Shown: positions 16,508 to 26,655, counted from the stretch's first letter. The stretch is 45,082 nt of DNA from an uncultured Gemmiger sp. (GCA_944388135.1 CALXHP010000011.1:1-45082); one strand, 5' to 3'. A program made the numbers and translations. Notes: generated from the sequence alone by a model not told the origin.

Positions 16508-16508
<1 letters not shown>
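16101..16508 (-). CDS. atpC: ATP synthase F1 subunit epsilon
   Basis: Central-stalk subunit, 135 residues: an N-terminal beta-sandwich (about 1-85; FQLEIITPERQFYTGPVESL, then GEYGVLPGHEPVVTAVEPG) and a C-terminal helical hairpin (about 88-132, rich in Arg/Ala/Glu) that in the family can extend to inhibit ATP hydrolysis. The start overlaps the atpD stop codon by one base (TGATG). Last gene of the atp operon, with the shared terminator 5 bases beyond its stop codon. Confidence 0.96.
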
Positions 16509-17950
<1,442 letters not shown>

Positions 17951-18874
17951 TTACAGGTCGGCTTCTTCGTCGTCCCAGTCATCGTCCTCCCAGTCGTCGC
18001 TGCCGGGCTGTGCGCCGCCCACGATCTCGGTGATCTCCTGGGTGATGGCGGACTGACGGGCCCGGTTGTAATGCAGCGACAGCTCCTTCAAGAGGGAGCG
18101 GGCGTTGTCGGTGGCGGTGTCCATGGCGTTCATACGGGCGTTCTGCTCAGAGCAGAAGGACTCCACCAGGGTGCCGAAGAGCAGCCCTTTCAGGTAGGAC
18201 GGGACAATATGGTTGAGCACGTGCTCCGGGGACGGCACATAGGTCACCACGTGCCGTTCGCTGCCGTCGGCGCTGCGGCGCGGCTTCCAGGGGAAGGCGT
18301 CCCGGTCCAGGGGCAGCAGTTTGACCATCTTGGGTTCCATCTGCATGGGGGTGACCATCTCGGTGTAGACCACGTACACTTCATCCAAGTGTCCCTTGCG
18401 GAACAGCTCGATGAAGGTATCGCCGATTTCCCGGGCACGGTAGACCGTGGGGTCCTGGGCGGTGTACATGAACTCGCCGTCGATGTTGACGCCCTTGTGC
18501 TGGAAGTAGTTGCGGCCGGACTGGCCGATCAAAAACAGCGTGGGGTTTTCCACCTTGGCCATTTCCTCTTCCACCAGGCGCAGGACATTGTGGTTGTAGG
18601 CACCGGCCAGACCTTTATCGCCGGTGATGACGATGTAGCCCACCTTGTGGGGGCGGCCGGGGCGGGTGTCGAAATAGACATGGTCCACGCCCTGGGTGCG
18701 GTGCAGAATATCCGAAATGGTCCGGGTGATCTTCTCGAAGTAGGGCTGCACGTCGGTCAGCTGACGGCGTGCCTTGCGCAGCTTGGAGGAGGAGATCAGG
18801 TACATGGCGTTGGTGATTTTCAGGGTCTGCTGCACGCTGTCAATATGGGTGCGGATCTCCTTTATGCTTTCCAT
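17951..18874 (-). CDS. atpG: ATP synthase F1 subunit gamma with acidic C-terminal tail
   Basis: Rotor shaft subunit, 307 residues. The N-terminal helix [21 protein letters not shown] and the C-terminal helix with [14 protein letters not shown] are the usual coiled-coil shaft. Most gamma subunits stop a few residues after the EIV motif; here about 18 further residues follow, almost all Asp, Glu and Trp ([16 protein letters not shown]). In known F1 structures the gamma C-terminus lies near the top of the alpha3beta3 ring, close to the delta subunit. The start overlaps the end of the delta-alpha gene by 13 bases, after AGGTGA. The tail is discussed as a finding. Confidence 0.96.
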   Translation of the reverse strand: MESIKEIRTHIDSVQQTLKITNAMYLISSSKLRKARRQLTDVQPYFEKITRTISDILHRTQGVDHVYFDTRPGRPHKVGYIVITGDKGLAGAYNHNVLRLVEEEMAKVENPTLFLIGQSGRNYFQHKGVNIDGEFMYTAQDPTVYRAREIGDTFIELFRKGHLDEVYVVYTEMVTPMQMEPKMVKLLPLDRDAFPWKPRRSADGSERHVVTYVPSPEHVLNHIVPSYLKGLLFGTLVESFCSEQNARMNAMDTATDNARSLLKELSLHYNRARQSAITQEITEIVGGAQPGSDDWEDDDWDDEEADL

Positions 18875-20901
18875 GTGGCGCTCACCTGCTCTTTGTAGCT
18901 CTGCAGCGTGGTGCGGATCTGCTCGGTAGCGGCGCCGGACAAAGCGCCGGTCTCATTGATCTCCTGCATCAGGTCAGCCTGTTCCCGTTCCATCAGGTCG
19001 GCAAAATCCTGGGCAAAACCGGCGGACTTTTCTACCGGCACGTCGGACAGCAGGCCGTTGGTGGCGATGTACAGGATGACCGCCTGACGGGCTACCGTCA
19101 TGGGGGTGCACAGGGGCTGACGAAGCAGGGCCATCATCCGCTTGCCGTGGTCCAGCGCCTGCCGGGTCTCGGCATCCAGGTCGGAGCTGAACTGGGTAAA
19201 GACTTCCAGTTCGCGGTAGCGGGCCAGGTCGATACGCAGGGTACCGGCGGTCTTTTTGATGGCGCGGGTCTGGGCAGCGCCGCCTACACGGGACACCGAC
19301 AGACCCACGTTGACAGCGGGACGCTGACCGGAGAAGAAGAGGCCGCTTTCCAGATAGATCTGGCCGTCGGTGATGGAAATGACGTTGGTGGGGATATAGG
19401 CCGAAACGTCGCCGGCCTGGGTCTCGACGATGGGCAGGGCCGTCATGGAACCGCCGCCGTATTCCTTGGTCAGGCGGCAGGCGCGTTCCAGCAGACGGGA
19501 ATGCAGATAGAAGACGTCGCCGGGGTAAGCTTCACGGCCGGGGGACCGGCGGAGCAGCAAAGACAGGGTACGGTAGGCCACTGCATGCTTGGACAGGTCA
19601 TCGTAGACGATGAGGACGTCCTTGCCCTTGGACATGAAGTATTCGCCCATGGCAGCACCCGCATAGGGGGCGATGTACTGCATGGAAGCACCCTCGGCAG
19701 CGGGGGCGGAGACGATGATGGTGTAGTCCATGGCACCGTGCTTCTTCAGGGTCTCCCGCAGGCGGGCGACGGTGGAAGCCTTCTGGCCGATGGCCACATA
19801 GATGCAGATCATATCCTGGCCCTTCTGGTTCAGGATGGCATCGGTGGCGATGGAGGTCTTGCCGGTCTGACGGTCGCCGATGATCAACTCACGCTGGCCG
19901 CGGCCGATGGGCACCATGGCGTCGATGGCCAGGATGCCGGTCTGCATGGGCTGGGTGACGGGTTCACGGCTGACAACACCGGGGGCCTCATGTTCGATGG
20001 GGCGGGTCTCGGTGGTGTCGATGGGGCCCAGACCGTCGATGGGACGGCCCAGGGCATTGACGGTACGGCCGATGAGAGCTTCGCCTACCGGCACGTCGGC
20101 GGGACGGCCGGTGCGGCGCACCAGGCTGCCCTCGGTCAGGCCCTCGGCGCTGCCCAGCAGCACCACACCGGTGCGCTTGCGGCGCAGGTCCAGAATCAGG
20201 CCGGCGGTGCCGTTTTCAAACTCCACACGCTCGCCGTAGACGGCGTGGCGCAGGCCGCTGACGTTGGCAATGCCGTCGCCGATCTCCAGCACGCGGCCGG
20301 TCTCGGTGGCCATGGTATCCCCGGCGGAACCGGAGAGGGCTTCCTTCATCTGGGCGGCCAGTTTGTCCAGGGTGTCGTCGGCAGGAGCATTCTCCATGCC
20401 CCGGGCCAGACGGTCCAGACGACCCTTGACGCTGCGGTCGTAGGTGACGCCGTCGATGTCCAGCACAAAACCGCCCAGCAGGCTGGGATCGATCTTGATC
20501 TGGAGCACCACATTGTCGGCGCCCCGCAGTTTGCAGGCCGCCTTGCGGACGGCCTCCTGGGTGGCCTGGTCCGGCTGGCGGGCGCAGGTCATCACACATT
20601 CCATACCGCCCTGGGCGTTCAGCGCCAGGCGGGAAAATTCGGGCAGGATCTCAGGCAGCGCGTCCAGGTGACCTTCCGCCAGCAGCAGCTGCAGGAAGGC
20701 TTTCAGGGCGTCCTGTCCGTCCAGCTGCGGCGCACCGGCCAGCAGCTCTTTCTTCTCGGCGTCGGTGGTGGCAGCACTCACCAGCACATTCCAGCGCGGG
20801 GTGTCGGCCATCAGGGCATCGGCGGCAGCGCGCACGGCCCCCGCGTCGCCCTGGGCAGCCCCGAACAGGGCCGCAGCGTAACGCTCGGTCGCTTCGCTCA
20901 T
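18862..20901 (-). CDS. atpHA: fused ATP synthase F1 subunits delta and alpha
   Basis: One uninterrupted frame of 679 residues. Residues 1 to about 168 are a complete OSCP/delta subunit, ending with the family's terminal pattern [13 protein letters not shown]. From about 174 on it is a full alpha subunit: an N-terminal helix ([16 protein letters not shown]), [11 protein letters not shown] at 207-217, P-loop GDRQTGKT at 342-349, [12 protein letters not shown] and the arginine-finger region [11 protein letters not shown]. By alignment with E. coli AtpA the alpha part starts at its normal first residues, so there is almost no linker. The only internal ATGs are M169, M185 and M197; none has a good ribosome site (M197 has GGGGA nearby). 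The gene starts by ATGA overlap with atpF. Delta holds the peripheral stalk to the top of F1; alpha is the non-catalytic nucleotide-binding subunit. A separate atpH or atpA is not in the operon. Confidence 0.93.
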   Translation of the reverse strand: MSEATERYAAALFGAAQGDAGAVRAAADALMADTPRWNVLVSAATTDAEKKELLAGAPQLDGQDALKAFLQLLLAEGHLDALPEILPEFSRLALNAQGGMECVMTCARQPDQATQEAVRKAACKLRGADNVVLQIKIDPSLLGGFVLDIDGVTYDRSVKGRLDRLARGMENAPADDTLDKLAAQMKEALSGSAGDTMATETGRVLEIGDGIANVSGLRHAVYGERVEFENGTAGLILDLRRKRTGVVLLGSAEGLTEGSLVRRTGRPADVPVGEALIGRTVNALGRPIDGLGPIDTTETRPIEHEAPGVVSREPVTQPMQTGILAIDAMVPIGRGQRELIIGDRQTGKTSIATDAILNQKGQDMICIYVAIGQKASTVARLRETLKKHGAMDYTIIVSAPAAEGASMQYIAPYAGAAMGEYFMSKGKDVLIVYDDLSKHAVAYRTLSLLLRRSPGREAYPGDVFYLHSRLLERACRLTKEYGGGSMTALPIVETQAGDVSAYIPTNVISITDGQIYLESGLFFSGQRPAVNVGLSVSRVGGAAQTRAIKKTAGTLRIDLARYRELEVFTQFSSDLDAETRQALDHGKRMMALLRQPLCTPMTVARQAVILYIATNGLLSDVPVEKSAGFAQDFADLMEREQADLMQEINETGALSGAATEQIRTTLQSYKEQVSATWKA

Positions 20902-21386
20902 GCCTGCTCACCCACCTTTGCCAGAAATTCCTCGGCCAGGGCACGGTCGGAGTCGGTATCCAGCCGCTTGCCAGCCACCTCGGTGGCGGCCATCACGGCC
21001 AGATGGGCCACCTCACCGCGGGCAGAACGCAGCATCTCGCTGCGCTCGGCAGCAATGCGGGCCTCGGCTTCCGCCGCCGTCTGCTTGGCGTCGGCTTCGG
21101 CCTGCGCCAGACGATCGGCGTAGGCCACATCGGCGCGGCGCTTGGCGTCGGCCACCAGTTCGGCGGCTTCCTGCCGGGCACCGGCCAGTTTGCTCTCGTA
21201 TTCCTGCTTGCTCTTCTGGGCCTCGGCGTTGTTCTTCTCGGCCTCTTCCACCTGGCTGCGGATCAGCTGTTCACGCTGCTCCAGCACGGCATTGATGCGC
21301 CCAAACAGGAATTTGCGGAAAAAGAAATACAGAATCAAAAGGTTGACGATGGTAAAAAAGATCGTCCACGGCTGGAAATCCAGCAT
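20898..21386 (-). CDS. atpF: ATP synthase Fo subunit b
   Basis: Peripheral-stalk subunit, 162 residues: one N-terminal membrane helix (about 8-27, [19 protein letters not shown]) followed by a long charged Ala/Glu/Lys/Arg helix (about 30-150) that dimerises and reaches the delta domain at the top of F1. AAAGGAGG lies before the ATG. Its stop codon overlaps the start of the delta-alpha gene (ATGA), so translation of the two stalk partners is coupled. Length and composition are normal. Confidence 0.95.
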   Translation of the reverse strand: MLDFQPWTIFFTIVNLLILYFFFRKFLFGRINAVLEQREQLIRSQVEEAEKNNAEAQKSKQEYESKLAGARQEAAELVADAKRRADVAYADRLAQAEADAKQTAAEAEARIAAERSEMLRSARGEVAHLAVMAATEVAGKRLDTDSDRALAEEFLAKVGEQA

Positions 21387-21402
21387 TTGGGCACACCTCC
21401 TT

Positions 21403-21621
21403 TTAACCCACGAAGATGATGATCAGCGCGGTGATGAAACCGAAGATGGCAGTACCTTCTGCCATGGCGCAGCCCAGCAGCAGGGTGCTGTTGATCTTGC
21501 CGGAAGCTTCAGGCTGACGGGCGATGGCGTCGCTGGCGTGGCCGGTGGCGATGCCGATACCGATACCGGCACCAAAACCGGTGAGAACTGCGAGACCTGC
21601 GGCGATGATTCCGATAGACAT
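21403..21621 (-). CDS. atpE: ATP synthase Fo subunit c
   Basis: Ring-forming proteolipid of 72 residues: two hydrophobic helices joined by the polar loop ARQPEASGK (34-42). The ion-binding carboxylate is E55 in CAMAEGTAIFGF. At the positions that bind sodium in Ilyobacter (Gln32, Ser66, Tyr70) this protein has Ile22, Gly56 and Phe60, so a proton-driven ring is inferred. AGGAGG precedes the ATG. A GC-rich hairpin lies between atpB and this gene. Confidence 0.96.
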   Translation of the reverse strand: MSIGIIAAGLAVLTGFGAGIGIGIATGHASDAIARQPEASGKINSTLLLGCAMAEGTAIFGFITALIIIFVG

Positions 21622-21654
21622 AGTAGTTTCCTCCTGAAAGTTCTTTTCATGGGA

Positions 21655-21673
21655 GCGCGGCAGGGCGCCGCGC
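21655..21673 (-). other. hairpin between atpB and atpE
   Basis: GCGCGGC (21655-21661) pairs with GCCGCGC (21667-21673). There is no T-run, so it is not a terminator. A processing or stability element that raises the yield of the multi-copy c subunit is possible but unproven. Confidence 0.4.
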
Positions 21674-21687
21674 GGGTGGGGCGGGGC

Positions 21688-22383
21688 TTACTCTTCTTCC
21701 TTGATGCCCTCGCCTGCGAACAGAGCGGTCAAAAACACAAAGACAATGGTCTGGATGAGGCCGTCGAACAGATCAAAGTAGATGCAGAAGACGGCAGGTA
21801 CCACAGCGGGCACCAGGTACTTGATGATCTCCATGATGATGAAAGCGCCCAAAACGTTACCGAACAGTCGCATACAAAGCGCCAGCGGACGAATGGCGAT
21901 CTCCATCAGGTTGATGGGGACCAGGACCGGCATGGGTTCGGCGAACCGCTTCATGCCGCCGCGCAGACCGTTGTACCGGAACTGCGCACCGTAGATCAGC
22001 ACCAGGCTCATGAACGCCAGGGCGGCGGTCACGCTGACGTCCTTGGTGGGGGGCGTCAGGCCGAAGATGCTGATGATGTTTGCCACGCCGATGTACAGTG
22101 CCACACTGCCCAGATAGGGGGCAAAGGGGCGCCAATGGGGACCGATGGTGTCCTTGACGAATCCGTTGAGGAACTCCACCGCGGATTCCAGCACGACCTG
22201 CAGCTTGCCGGGATTGCTCACCTTGAGGTTGCGGGTCGCCAGCAGCGTGAAGATGATCCAGAACGCCATAATGATCCAGGTCACCAGCACAGCCGAGCTG
22301 ATGGGGATACCGCCCAGTACCGGGATGGTAAAGGCAGTCTCATTGGCCAGGGCATCGACCAGGGCTTCTTTGAAACCTTCCAA
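21688..22383 (-). CDS. atpB: ATP synthase Fo subunit a
   Basis: Stator channel subunit of the membrane motor, 231 residues, with five to six membrane helices. The essential arginine is R172 in LCMRLFGNVLGAF, and the C-terminal helix pair follows. The frame begins with TTG at 22383 (GAGGTG seven bases before); the next in-frame Met would remove the N-terminal region, so TTG is the probable start. First gene of the atp operon; no atpI gene precedes it, and no convincing promoter can be named in the A/T-rich stretch at 22440-22470. Confidence 0.94.
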   Translation of the reverse strand: MEGFKEALVDALANETAFTIPVLGGIPISSAVLVTWIIMAFWIIFTLLATRNLKVSNPGKLQVVLESAVEFLNGFVKDTIGPHWRPFAPYLGSVALYIGVANIISIFGLTPPTKDVSVTAALAFMSLVLIYGAQFRYNGLRGGMKRFAEPMPVLVPINLMEIAIRPLALCMRLFGNVLGAFIIMEIIKYLVPAVVPAVFCIYFDLFDGLIQTIVFVFLTALFAGEGIKEEE

Positions 22384-22517
22384 ACTTATTCACCTCTTTT
22401 ACCCACCTATCTTACGCCGCCGGGGGCCCCACCGTTAAGACTTACGAAAATAAAAAAAACAAAACCGTGCAAAGGGGTGGATTTGTCTGCCCCATGGCGG
22501 AGAAACTTTGTGCAAGA

Positions 22518-22546
22518 TTGACGATTTTGTGGGAAGGTGGTATCAT
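22518..22546 (+). promoter_or_regulatory. promoter of the two-component operon
   Basis: TTGACG (22518-22523), 17 bases, TATCAT (22541-22546), 44 bases before the kinase ATG. It is divergent from the atp operon. Confidence 0.7.
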
Positions 22547-22589
22547 TACCGCAGAAACTGTCGTACCATACGGGAAAGGAGACCGCTCC

Positions 22590-24212
22590 ATGGAGAAAAA
22601 GTCCGCCGGGCATACCGTCTACCAGCAGATCCGCCGGGTGTCGGTGCTGGGCATTCTGGTGGCCATGGTGCTGGCCACCGGGGCCGGGCTTTCGCTGAAC
22701 CTGATGCAGGAGCGGCGCATCCGGGACGATACCCTGACCACCGCCGTGCAGGCGGTCTCCCATACCCTGACCATCACCGACGGGGAGGACCCCGACCGCA
22801 TTATGGAATATGTGGACCGGACGGTGCACGGCATCTCGGGCATCGACCTCTTTGCCGTCTACGACGAAAACGGCGAGCCGGTGTATTTCTGCGATATCAC
22901 GGCGGGGCAGAGCGATGCCTCCATCCTGGAAGCCCTGGACCCGGCCCTGACGGACCGGCTGGGGGCCAGCGACGCCGCCCTGCTGGACAACGCCCAGGCC
23001 CCCGAGGGAGCCGACCACTGTGCCTACGCCGCGGTCCACCGCACCGACGGCACCGTGAAGGGCTATGTGATGGCGGGGCTGTACATCCGTTCCATCCGCA
23101 ACACCGGCCTGCGCACCCTGGTCATCTACCTGCTCATCGGGGCCGCCGCCCTGGGGGTGGGTTCGCTGCTGAGCATGCGGCTGGCCCAGCGCATCAAGAG
23201 CGACCTGCTGGGCTATGAGCCGGACGCCTTCCGGGACCTCTTCCTGCGGCGGATGGAGCTGCTGGACGCCCTGGATGAGGGCCTGCTGGCCATCGACCGG
23301 GAGGAACACATCATCTACATCAACCGGGCCGCCGCCGAGATGCTCTCCTTTGACAAGAGCACTGTGGTGGGCAAGTCCCTGTCGGAGGTCTATCCCCAGT
23401 CCACCATCCCCCGGGTCATGCACACCGAACAGCCGGAATACAACATCAGCCTGGAATCCCTGCACCATGTGCGCATCCTCTCCGACCGGATGCCGGTGCG
23501 CCGGGACGGCCAGATCGTGGGGGCGGTGGCCATCTTCCGCAACCGCACCGAGGTTGCCAACCTGGCCCGGGAGCTTACCGGCGTGCAGCACATCGTGGAG
23601 GCCATGCGGGCCTACACCCACGAGTTCATGAACAAGCTCCATGTGATCCTGGGGCTTTTGCAGCTGGGGGAGGCCAAACAGGCCGAGGACTATGTATTGC
23701 AGCTGACCCAGACCCGGGCTTTGTCGGTGGGGCGGATCTCCCAGAGCATTGCGGAACCCTCGGTGGCGGCGCTGCTCATCGGCAAGAGCTGCCGGGCCGC
23801 CGAACTGGGGGTCCGGCTGACCCTGGACCCCGAAAGCAAACTGAGCGCCGAGACCCACTACCTGCCCGCTTCCGGCATGATCACCGTGCTGGGCAACCTG
23901 ATCGAGAATGCTTTTGACGCCTTCGGCAACGCCCCCTCCGACACCCTCCACGAGATCGACGTCTCGGTGCGGGAAAGTGAGCGAGGGCTGATCCTCAGCG
24001 TGGACGACAACGCCTGCGGCATGACCGAGGAAGTGCGGGAGCACATCTTTGAGCGGGGAAGCACCTCCAAGGGGGAGGGGCACGGCACCGGACTCTTCCT
24101 GGTGAAGAGCGTGGTGGATGCCTACGGCGGCGAGATCCGGGTAGAGTCCACCCAGGGGGTGGGCAGTTCCTTCATCATCACCTTCCGTCCGCCCCAGACG
24201 GCGGACAGCTGA
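22590..24212 (+). CDS. sensor histidine kinase, CitA/DcuS type
   Basis: Membrane sensor of 540 residues. Layout: membrane helix 1 (about 16-38), an extracytoplasmic PAS-like sensor (about 40-165), membrane helix 2 (about 173-195), a cytoplasmic PAS domain (about 215-320, LDEGLLAIDREEHIIYINRAA), the H-box THEFMNKLHVILGLLQ with phospho-acceptor His344, and an ATPase domain (N-box NLIENAFDAF near 436; G-boxes DNACGM and GHGTGLFLVKSVVDAYGG). This H-box is that of the citrate/C4-dicarboxylate sensor family. The ATG at 22590 follows AAAGGAG; a longer frame from 22467 has no ribosome site. It is co-transcribed with its response regulator. The ligand is probably a small carboxylate, by family. Confidence 0.93.
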   Translation: MEKKSAGHTVYQQIRRVSVLGILVAMVLATGAGLSLNLMQERRIRDDTLTTAVQAVSHTLTITDGEDPDRIMEYVDRTVHGISGIDLFAVYDENGEPVYFCDITAGQSDASILEALDPALTDRLGASDAALLDNAQAPEGADHCAYAAVHRTDGTVKGYVMAGLYIRSIRNTGLRTLVIYLLIGAAALGVGSLLSMRLAQRIKSDLLGYEPDAFRDLFLRRMELLDALDEGLLAIDREEHIIYINRAAAEMLSFDKSTVVGKSLSEVYPQSTIPRVMHTEQPEYNISLESLHHVRILSDRMPVRRDGQIVGAVAIFRNRTEVANLARELTGVQHIVEAMRAYTHEFMNKLHVILGLLQLGEAKQAEDYVLQLTQTRALSVGRISQSIAEPSVAALLIGKSCRAAELGVRLTLDPESKLSAETHYLPASGMITVLGNLIENAFDAFGNAPSDTLHEIDVSVRESERGLILSVDDNACGMTEEVREHIFERGSTSKGEGHGTGLFLVKSVVDAYGGEIRVESTQGVGSSFIITFRPPQTADS

Positions 24213-24226
24213 GAAAGAGGTACACC

Positions 24227-24892
24227 ATGTACACCGTTGTCATTGTGGAAGACGACCCCATGATCACCGAGCTCAACCGCCGCTACGCCGAAAAGGACGG
24301 CCGCTTTACGGTAGCCCAGACCTTCAGCCAGCCCCGCCGGGCGCTGGACTGGCTGCGCCACAACCCCGCCGACCTGGTGATCCTGGACTTTTATATGCCC
24401 CAGATGAACGGGCTGGAATTTCTGCGGGCGGTGCGGGCCGCCGGGGTGGAATCCGACGTGATCATGATCACCGCCGCCAACGACGCCGCCACCGTGGAAG
24501 CCCTGACCCGGCTGGGGGTGGTGGATTATCTGGTCAAGCCCTTCGCCTATGAGCGGTTCTGCCGGGCGCTGGATGCCTTCTGCCGCCGCCGCAGCGCCAT
24601 GCGGGGGAGCCTGGACCAGAACGCCCTGGACAATCTGCTCCACGCAGTGCCCCCCGCCCCCGCGGCCCTGCCCAAGGGAATGCAGCCCCAGACCCAGGAA
24701 CGGGTGCTGGCCTGCATGCGGGAAAATCCCACCCATCCCTTCACCTGCGAGGAGATCGCCGCCGCGTCGGGACTGTCGGTGGTGACGGTGCGCCGGTATA
24801 TGGGACATCTGGCCCAGCAGGGGCAGGTCACCGGCGACATGAACTATGGTACCGGCGGACGTCCCTGCCTGGTCTACCGGCTGGTGATCTGA
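24227..24892 (+). CDS. response regulator, CitB/DcuR type
   Basis: Cytosolic regulator of 221 residues. The receiver domain (1-120) has the acidic pocket VEDDP at 8-12, phospho-acceptor Asp54 in VILDFYMP and the lysine in YLVKPF. A linker leads to a winged-helix DNA-binding domain (about 155-218, FTCEEIAAASGLSVVTVRRY), as in CitB/DcuR. It starts 14 bases after the kinase and ends at a terminator. The anion permease at 25534-26655 is the nearest plausible target; that link is inferred. Confidence 0.93.
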   Translation: MYTVVIVEDDPMITELNRRYAEKDGRFTVAQTFSQPRRALDWLRHNPADLVILDFYMPQMNGLEFLRAVRAAGVESDVIMITAANDAATVEALTRLGVVDYLVKPFAYERFCRALDAFCRRRSAMRGSLDQNALDNLLHAVPPAPAALPKGMQPQTQERVLACMRENPTHPFTCEEIAAASGLSVVTVRRYMGHLAQQGQVTGDMNYGTGGRPCLVYRLVI

Positions 24893-24907
24893 ATTTTCAA
24901 CAAAAAG

Positions 24908-24945
24908 CCGCCGCATCCTCTGCCGGGTGCGGCGGTTGACTTTTG
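24908..24945 (+). terminator. terminator of the two-component operon
   Basis: CCGCCGCATCC (24908-24918) pairs with GGGTGCGGCGG (24925-24935) with one G-T type pair, then TTGACTTTT. The first bases after the stem are also the -35 box of the next promoter. Confidence 0.7.
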
Positions 24946-24964
24946 GCTCAAAAAGTTTTATACT
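24936..24964 (+). promoter_or_regulatory. promoter of the GtrA-like gene
   Basis: TTGACT (24936-24941), 17 bases, TATACT (24959-24964). It begins directly at the foot of the preceding terminator stem. The ATG it serves is at 25054. Confidence 0.75.
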
Positions 24965-25053
24965 GACTCCCGTACGTTGTTTTTTGATCATCGGGACGGG
25001 TATTTCCTTGCAGGGCCTGCCCCGGTGCCCCGTGGGAAAGGATGTAAAACTGT

Positions 25054-25464
25054 ATGAGTTCCGGCAAAGCTGCGGCGGTGCGCTCTTTCGGGAAGTTCTC
25101 CGCTTCTTCCCTCTCTTCCAGCATAGTGGACCTGGCTGCCTTCACGGTGCTCTGCGCTGTGCTGAGCCCCCACCTGAACGAGAGCCTGGCCATCGTGGCG
25201 GCCACCATCCTGGCCCGGGTGCTCTCCTCCCTGTGCAACTACCTGCTGAACTATTTTCTGGTGTTCCACAGCCACACCGCCCACGGGAAATCCGCCACCC
25301 TCTACACCGTCATCACGGTGCTGAAAACCCTGGCCAGCGCCCTGCTGGTGGCTTTCCTGGCCGGGTGGCTCCCCGCCGGGGTGCCGGAACTGGCCGTCAA
25401 GATCCCCGTGGATGTGGCGCTGTTCTTTGTAAACTATCTGGTGCAGAAAGCCTTTGTCTACTGA
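25054..25464 (+). CDS. GtrA-family membrane protein
   Basis: A 136-residue protein with four predicted membrane helices and the GtrA fold pattern: FGKFSASSLSSSIVDLAAFT at about 12-31, RVLSSLCNYLLNYFLVF (about 65-81) and a C-terminal helix with FVNYLVQKAFVY. GtrA proteins are thought to flip polyprenyl-linked sugars for cell-surface glycosylation. The ATG at 25054 follows AAAGGATG. It has its own promoter and a strong terminator, so it is a single-gene unit. No glycosyltransferase or glucosyl-carrier gene is adjacent; the lipid-sugar genes at 13.2-16.1 kb are the nearest. Confidence 0.88.
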   Translation: MSSGKAAAVRSFGKFSASSLSSSIVDLAAFTVLCAVLSPHLNESLAIVAATILARVLSSLCNYLLNYFLVFHSHTAHGKSATLYTVITVLKTLASALLVAFLAGWLPAGVPELAVKIPVDVALFFVNYLVQKAFVY

Positions 25465-25474
25465 TTCAACAAAC

Positions 25475-25515
25475 AACCCGCCCGGTGCAGACAGCACCGG
25501 GCGGGTTTTCTTTTG
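25475..25515. terminator. bidirectional terminator, GtrA gene / anion permease
   Basis: AACCCGCCCGGTGC (25475-25488), loop AGACA, GCACCGGGCGGGTT (25494-25507), then TTCTTTT. A perfect 14-base stem between convergent genes. Confidence 0.9.
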
Positions 25516-25533
25516 TGTATGCAGTTGGATTTT

Positions 25534-26655
25534 TCAGGAAAGAATCCAGTGCAGGATCAGCAGCAGGGCCAGCATCCCCACGTTGCACACCGTAAACCAG
25601 ACAAGGTAGGTGTTGCGGCGTTCGGGGCTGTTCTGGGCCACCAGCTTGTAGGAGATCAGGCTGGCCATCGAGGCGATGAGGGTGCCAAGGCCCCCCAGAT
25701 TGCAGCCGATGAGCAGCCCTTTCCAGTCCTGGGTGAAGCCGGAAAGGAGCAGGGCGGCGGGCACGTTGCTGATGACCTGGCTGGCCAGCACCGACACCGC
25801 CACCACGTGGCCTTCCAGCACCGAGGCGATGAAGTCCTTGAACCAGGCCACGCCTCCCAGGTTGCCGATAAAGATAAAGAAGGCAATAAAGGTACCCAGC
25901 AGGGAGTAGTCTACCTTGGCCAGCACGCCCCGGTCATAAAAAGCCAGGAACACCGCGGCAATGGCGGCGATGGCCAGCGGGGGCAGCACGTCGAAGATGC
26001 CCAGCAGGCAGAGGGCGAACCCGGCGCCGTAGACCGCCAGGGTGCGGGGCGGGGCCAGCTTACTTTCCACCGTGGCGGCCTGGACGGGCACCGAATCACA
26101 CCGGAGGATCAGCAGCGCCAGGCAGACCGCCGACAGCAGCGCGTAGGGCAGCATGAGCCCCACCAGCTCCAGAAAAGACATGCCGGATTTTGTGTAGAGG
26201 TAAAGGTTCTGGGGGTTGCCCATGGGGGTGAGCATACTGCCCAGGTTGGCCGCCACCGTCTGGAGGATGACCAGCGGCACCACCAGCCAGTCCTGCCCAG
26301 CCATGTGGAGCACCACCAGGGCGAAGGGCACAAAGGTGATGAGGGACACGTCGTTGGTGATGATCATGCTGCAGAAGAAGGGCAAAAACACCAGCACAAA
26401 GAGCATCTTGCGGGTGGTGTCGGTGCGGCGGAGCAGGCAGTTGCCCAGCCAGACAAAGAGCCCCGCTTTCTGGAAGCCCTTCATCACCGCCATCAGGCTG
26501 AAGAGCATGGCCAGGGTGTCCCAGTCGATGTACCCCGCGTAGGCCGCACTGGGCGGGTTGAAGGCCACCGACACAAGGGCCAGCACCGCCGCAATGCACA
26601 ATACCGTTTCCTGCTTGAAAAAGGCAACACACCGCTGCCCGAATCCGCTTTTCAT
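25534..26655 (-). CDS. SLC13/ArsB-superfamily anion permease
   Basis: An inner-membrane carrier of 373 residues with about ten helices. It has the inverted-repeat signature of the ion-transporter superfamily: ITNDVSLITFVPFALVVLH with LGSMLTPMGNPQNLYLY in the first half and SNVPAALLLSG with GCNLGGLGTLIASMASLISY in the second. Substrates of relatives are di- and tricarboxylates, sulfate or arsenite, so the exact anion is open. The gene stands alone with a consensus promoter at 26693-26721. It is convergent with the GtrA gene and 640 bases from the CitAB-like pair, which makes a carboxylate substrate attractive. Confidence 0.85.
   Translation of the reverse strand: MKSGFGQRCVAFFKQETVLCIAAVLALVSVAFNPPSAAYAGYIDWDTLAMLFSLMAVMKGFQKAGLFVWLGNCLLRRTDTTRKMLFVLVFLPFFCSMIITNDVSLITFVPFALVVLHMAGQDWLVVPLVILQTVAANLGSMLTPMGNPQNLYLYTKSGMSFLELVGLMLPYALLSAVCLALLILRCDSVPVQAATVESKLAPPRTLAVYGAGFALCLLGIFDVLPPLAIAAIAAVFLAFYDRGVLAKVDYSLLGTFIAFFIFIGNLGGVAWFKDFIASVLEGHVVAVSVLASQVISNVPAALLLSGFTQDWKGLLIGCNLGGLGTLIASMASLISYKLVAQNSPERRNTYLVWFTVCNVGMLALLLILHWILS

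Noticed and set aside
20340-20400. Delta-alpha fusion as a simple frameshift or assembly error
   Set aside because: Both domains are complete in one frame, the junction keeps coding-type codon use, and the alternative frame gives an unlikely peptide before its TGA. It cannot be excluded fully without reads, so the check is listed with the finding.
21403-21621. Sodium-driven ATP synthase ring
   Set aside because: The residues that bind sodium in Ilyobacter c subunit (Gln32, Ser66, Tyr70) are Ile, Gly and Phe here; only the carboxylate is kept, which fits protons.
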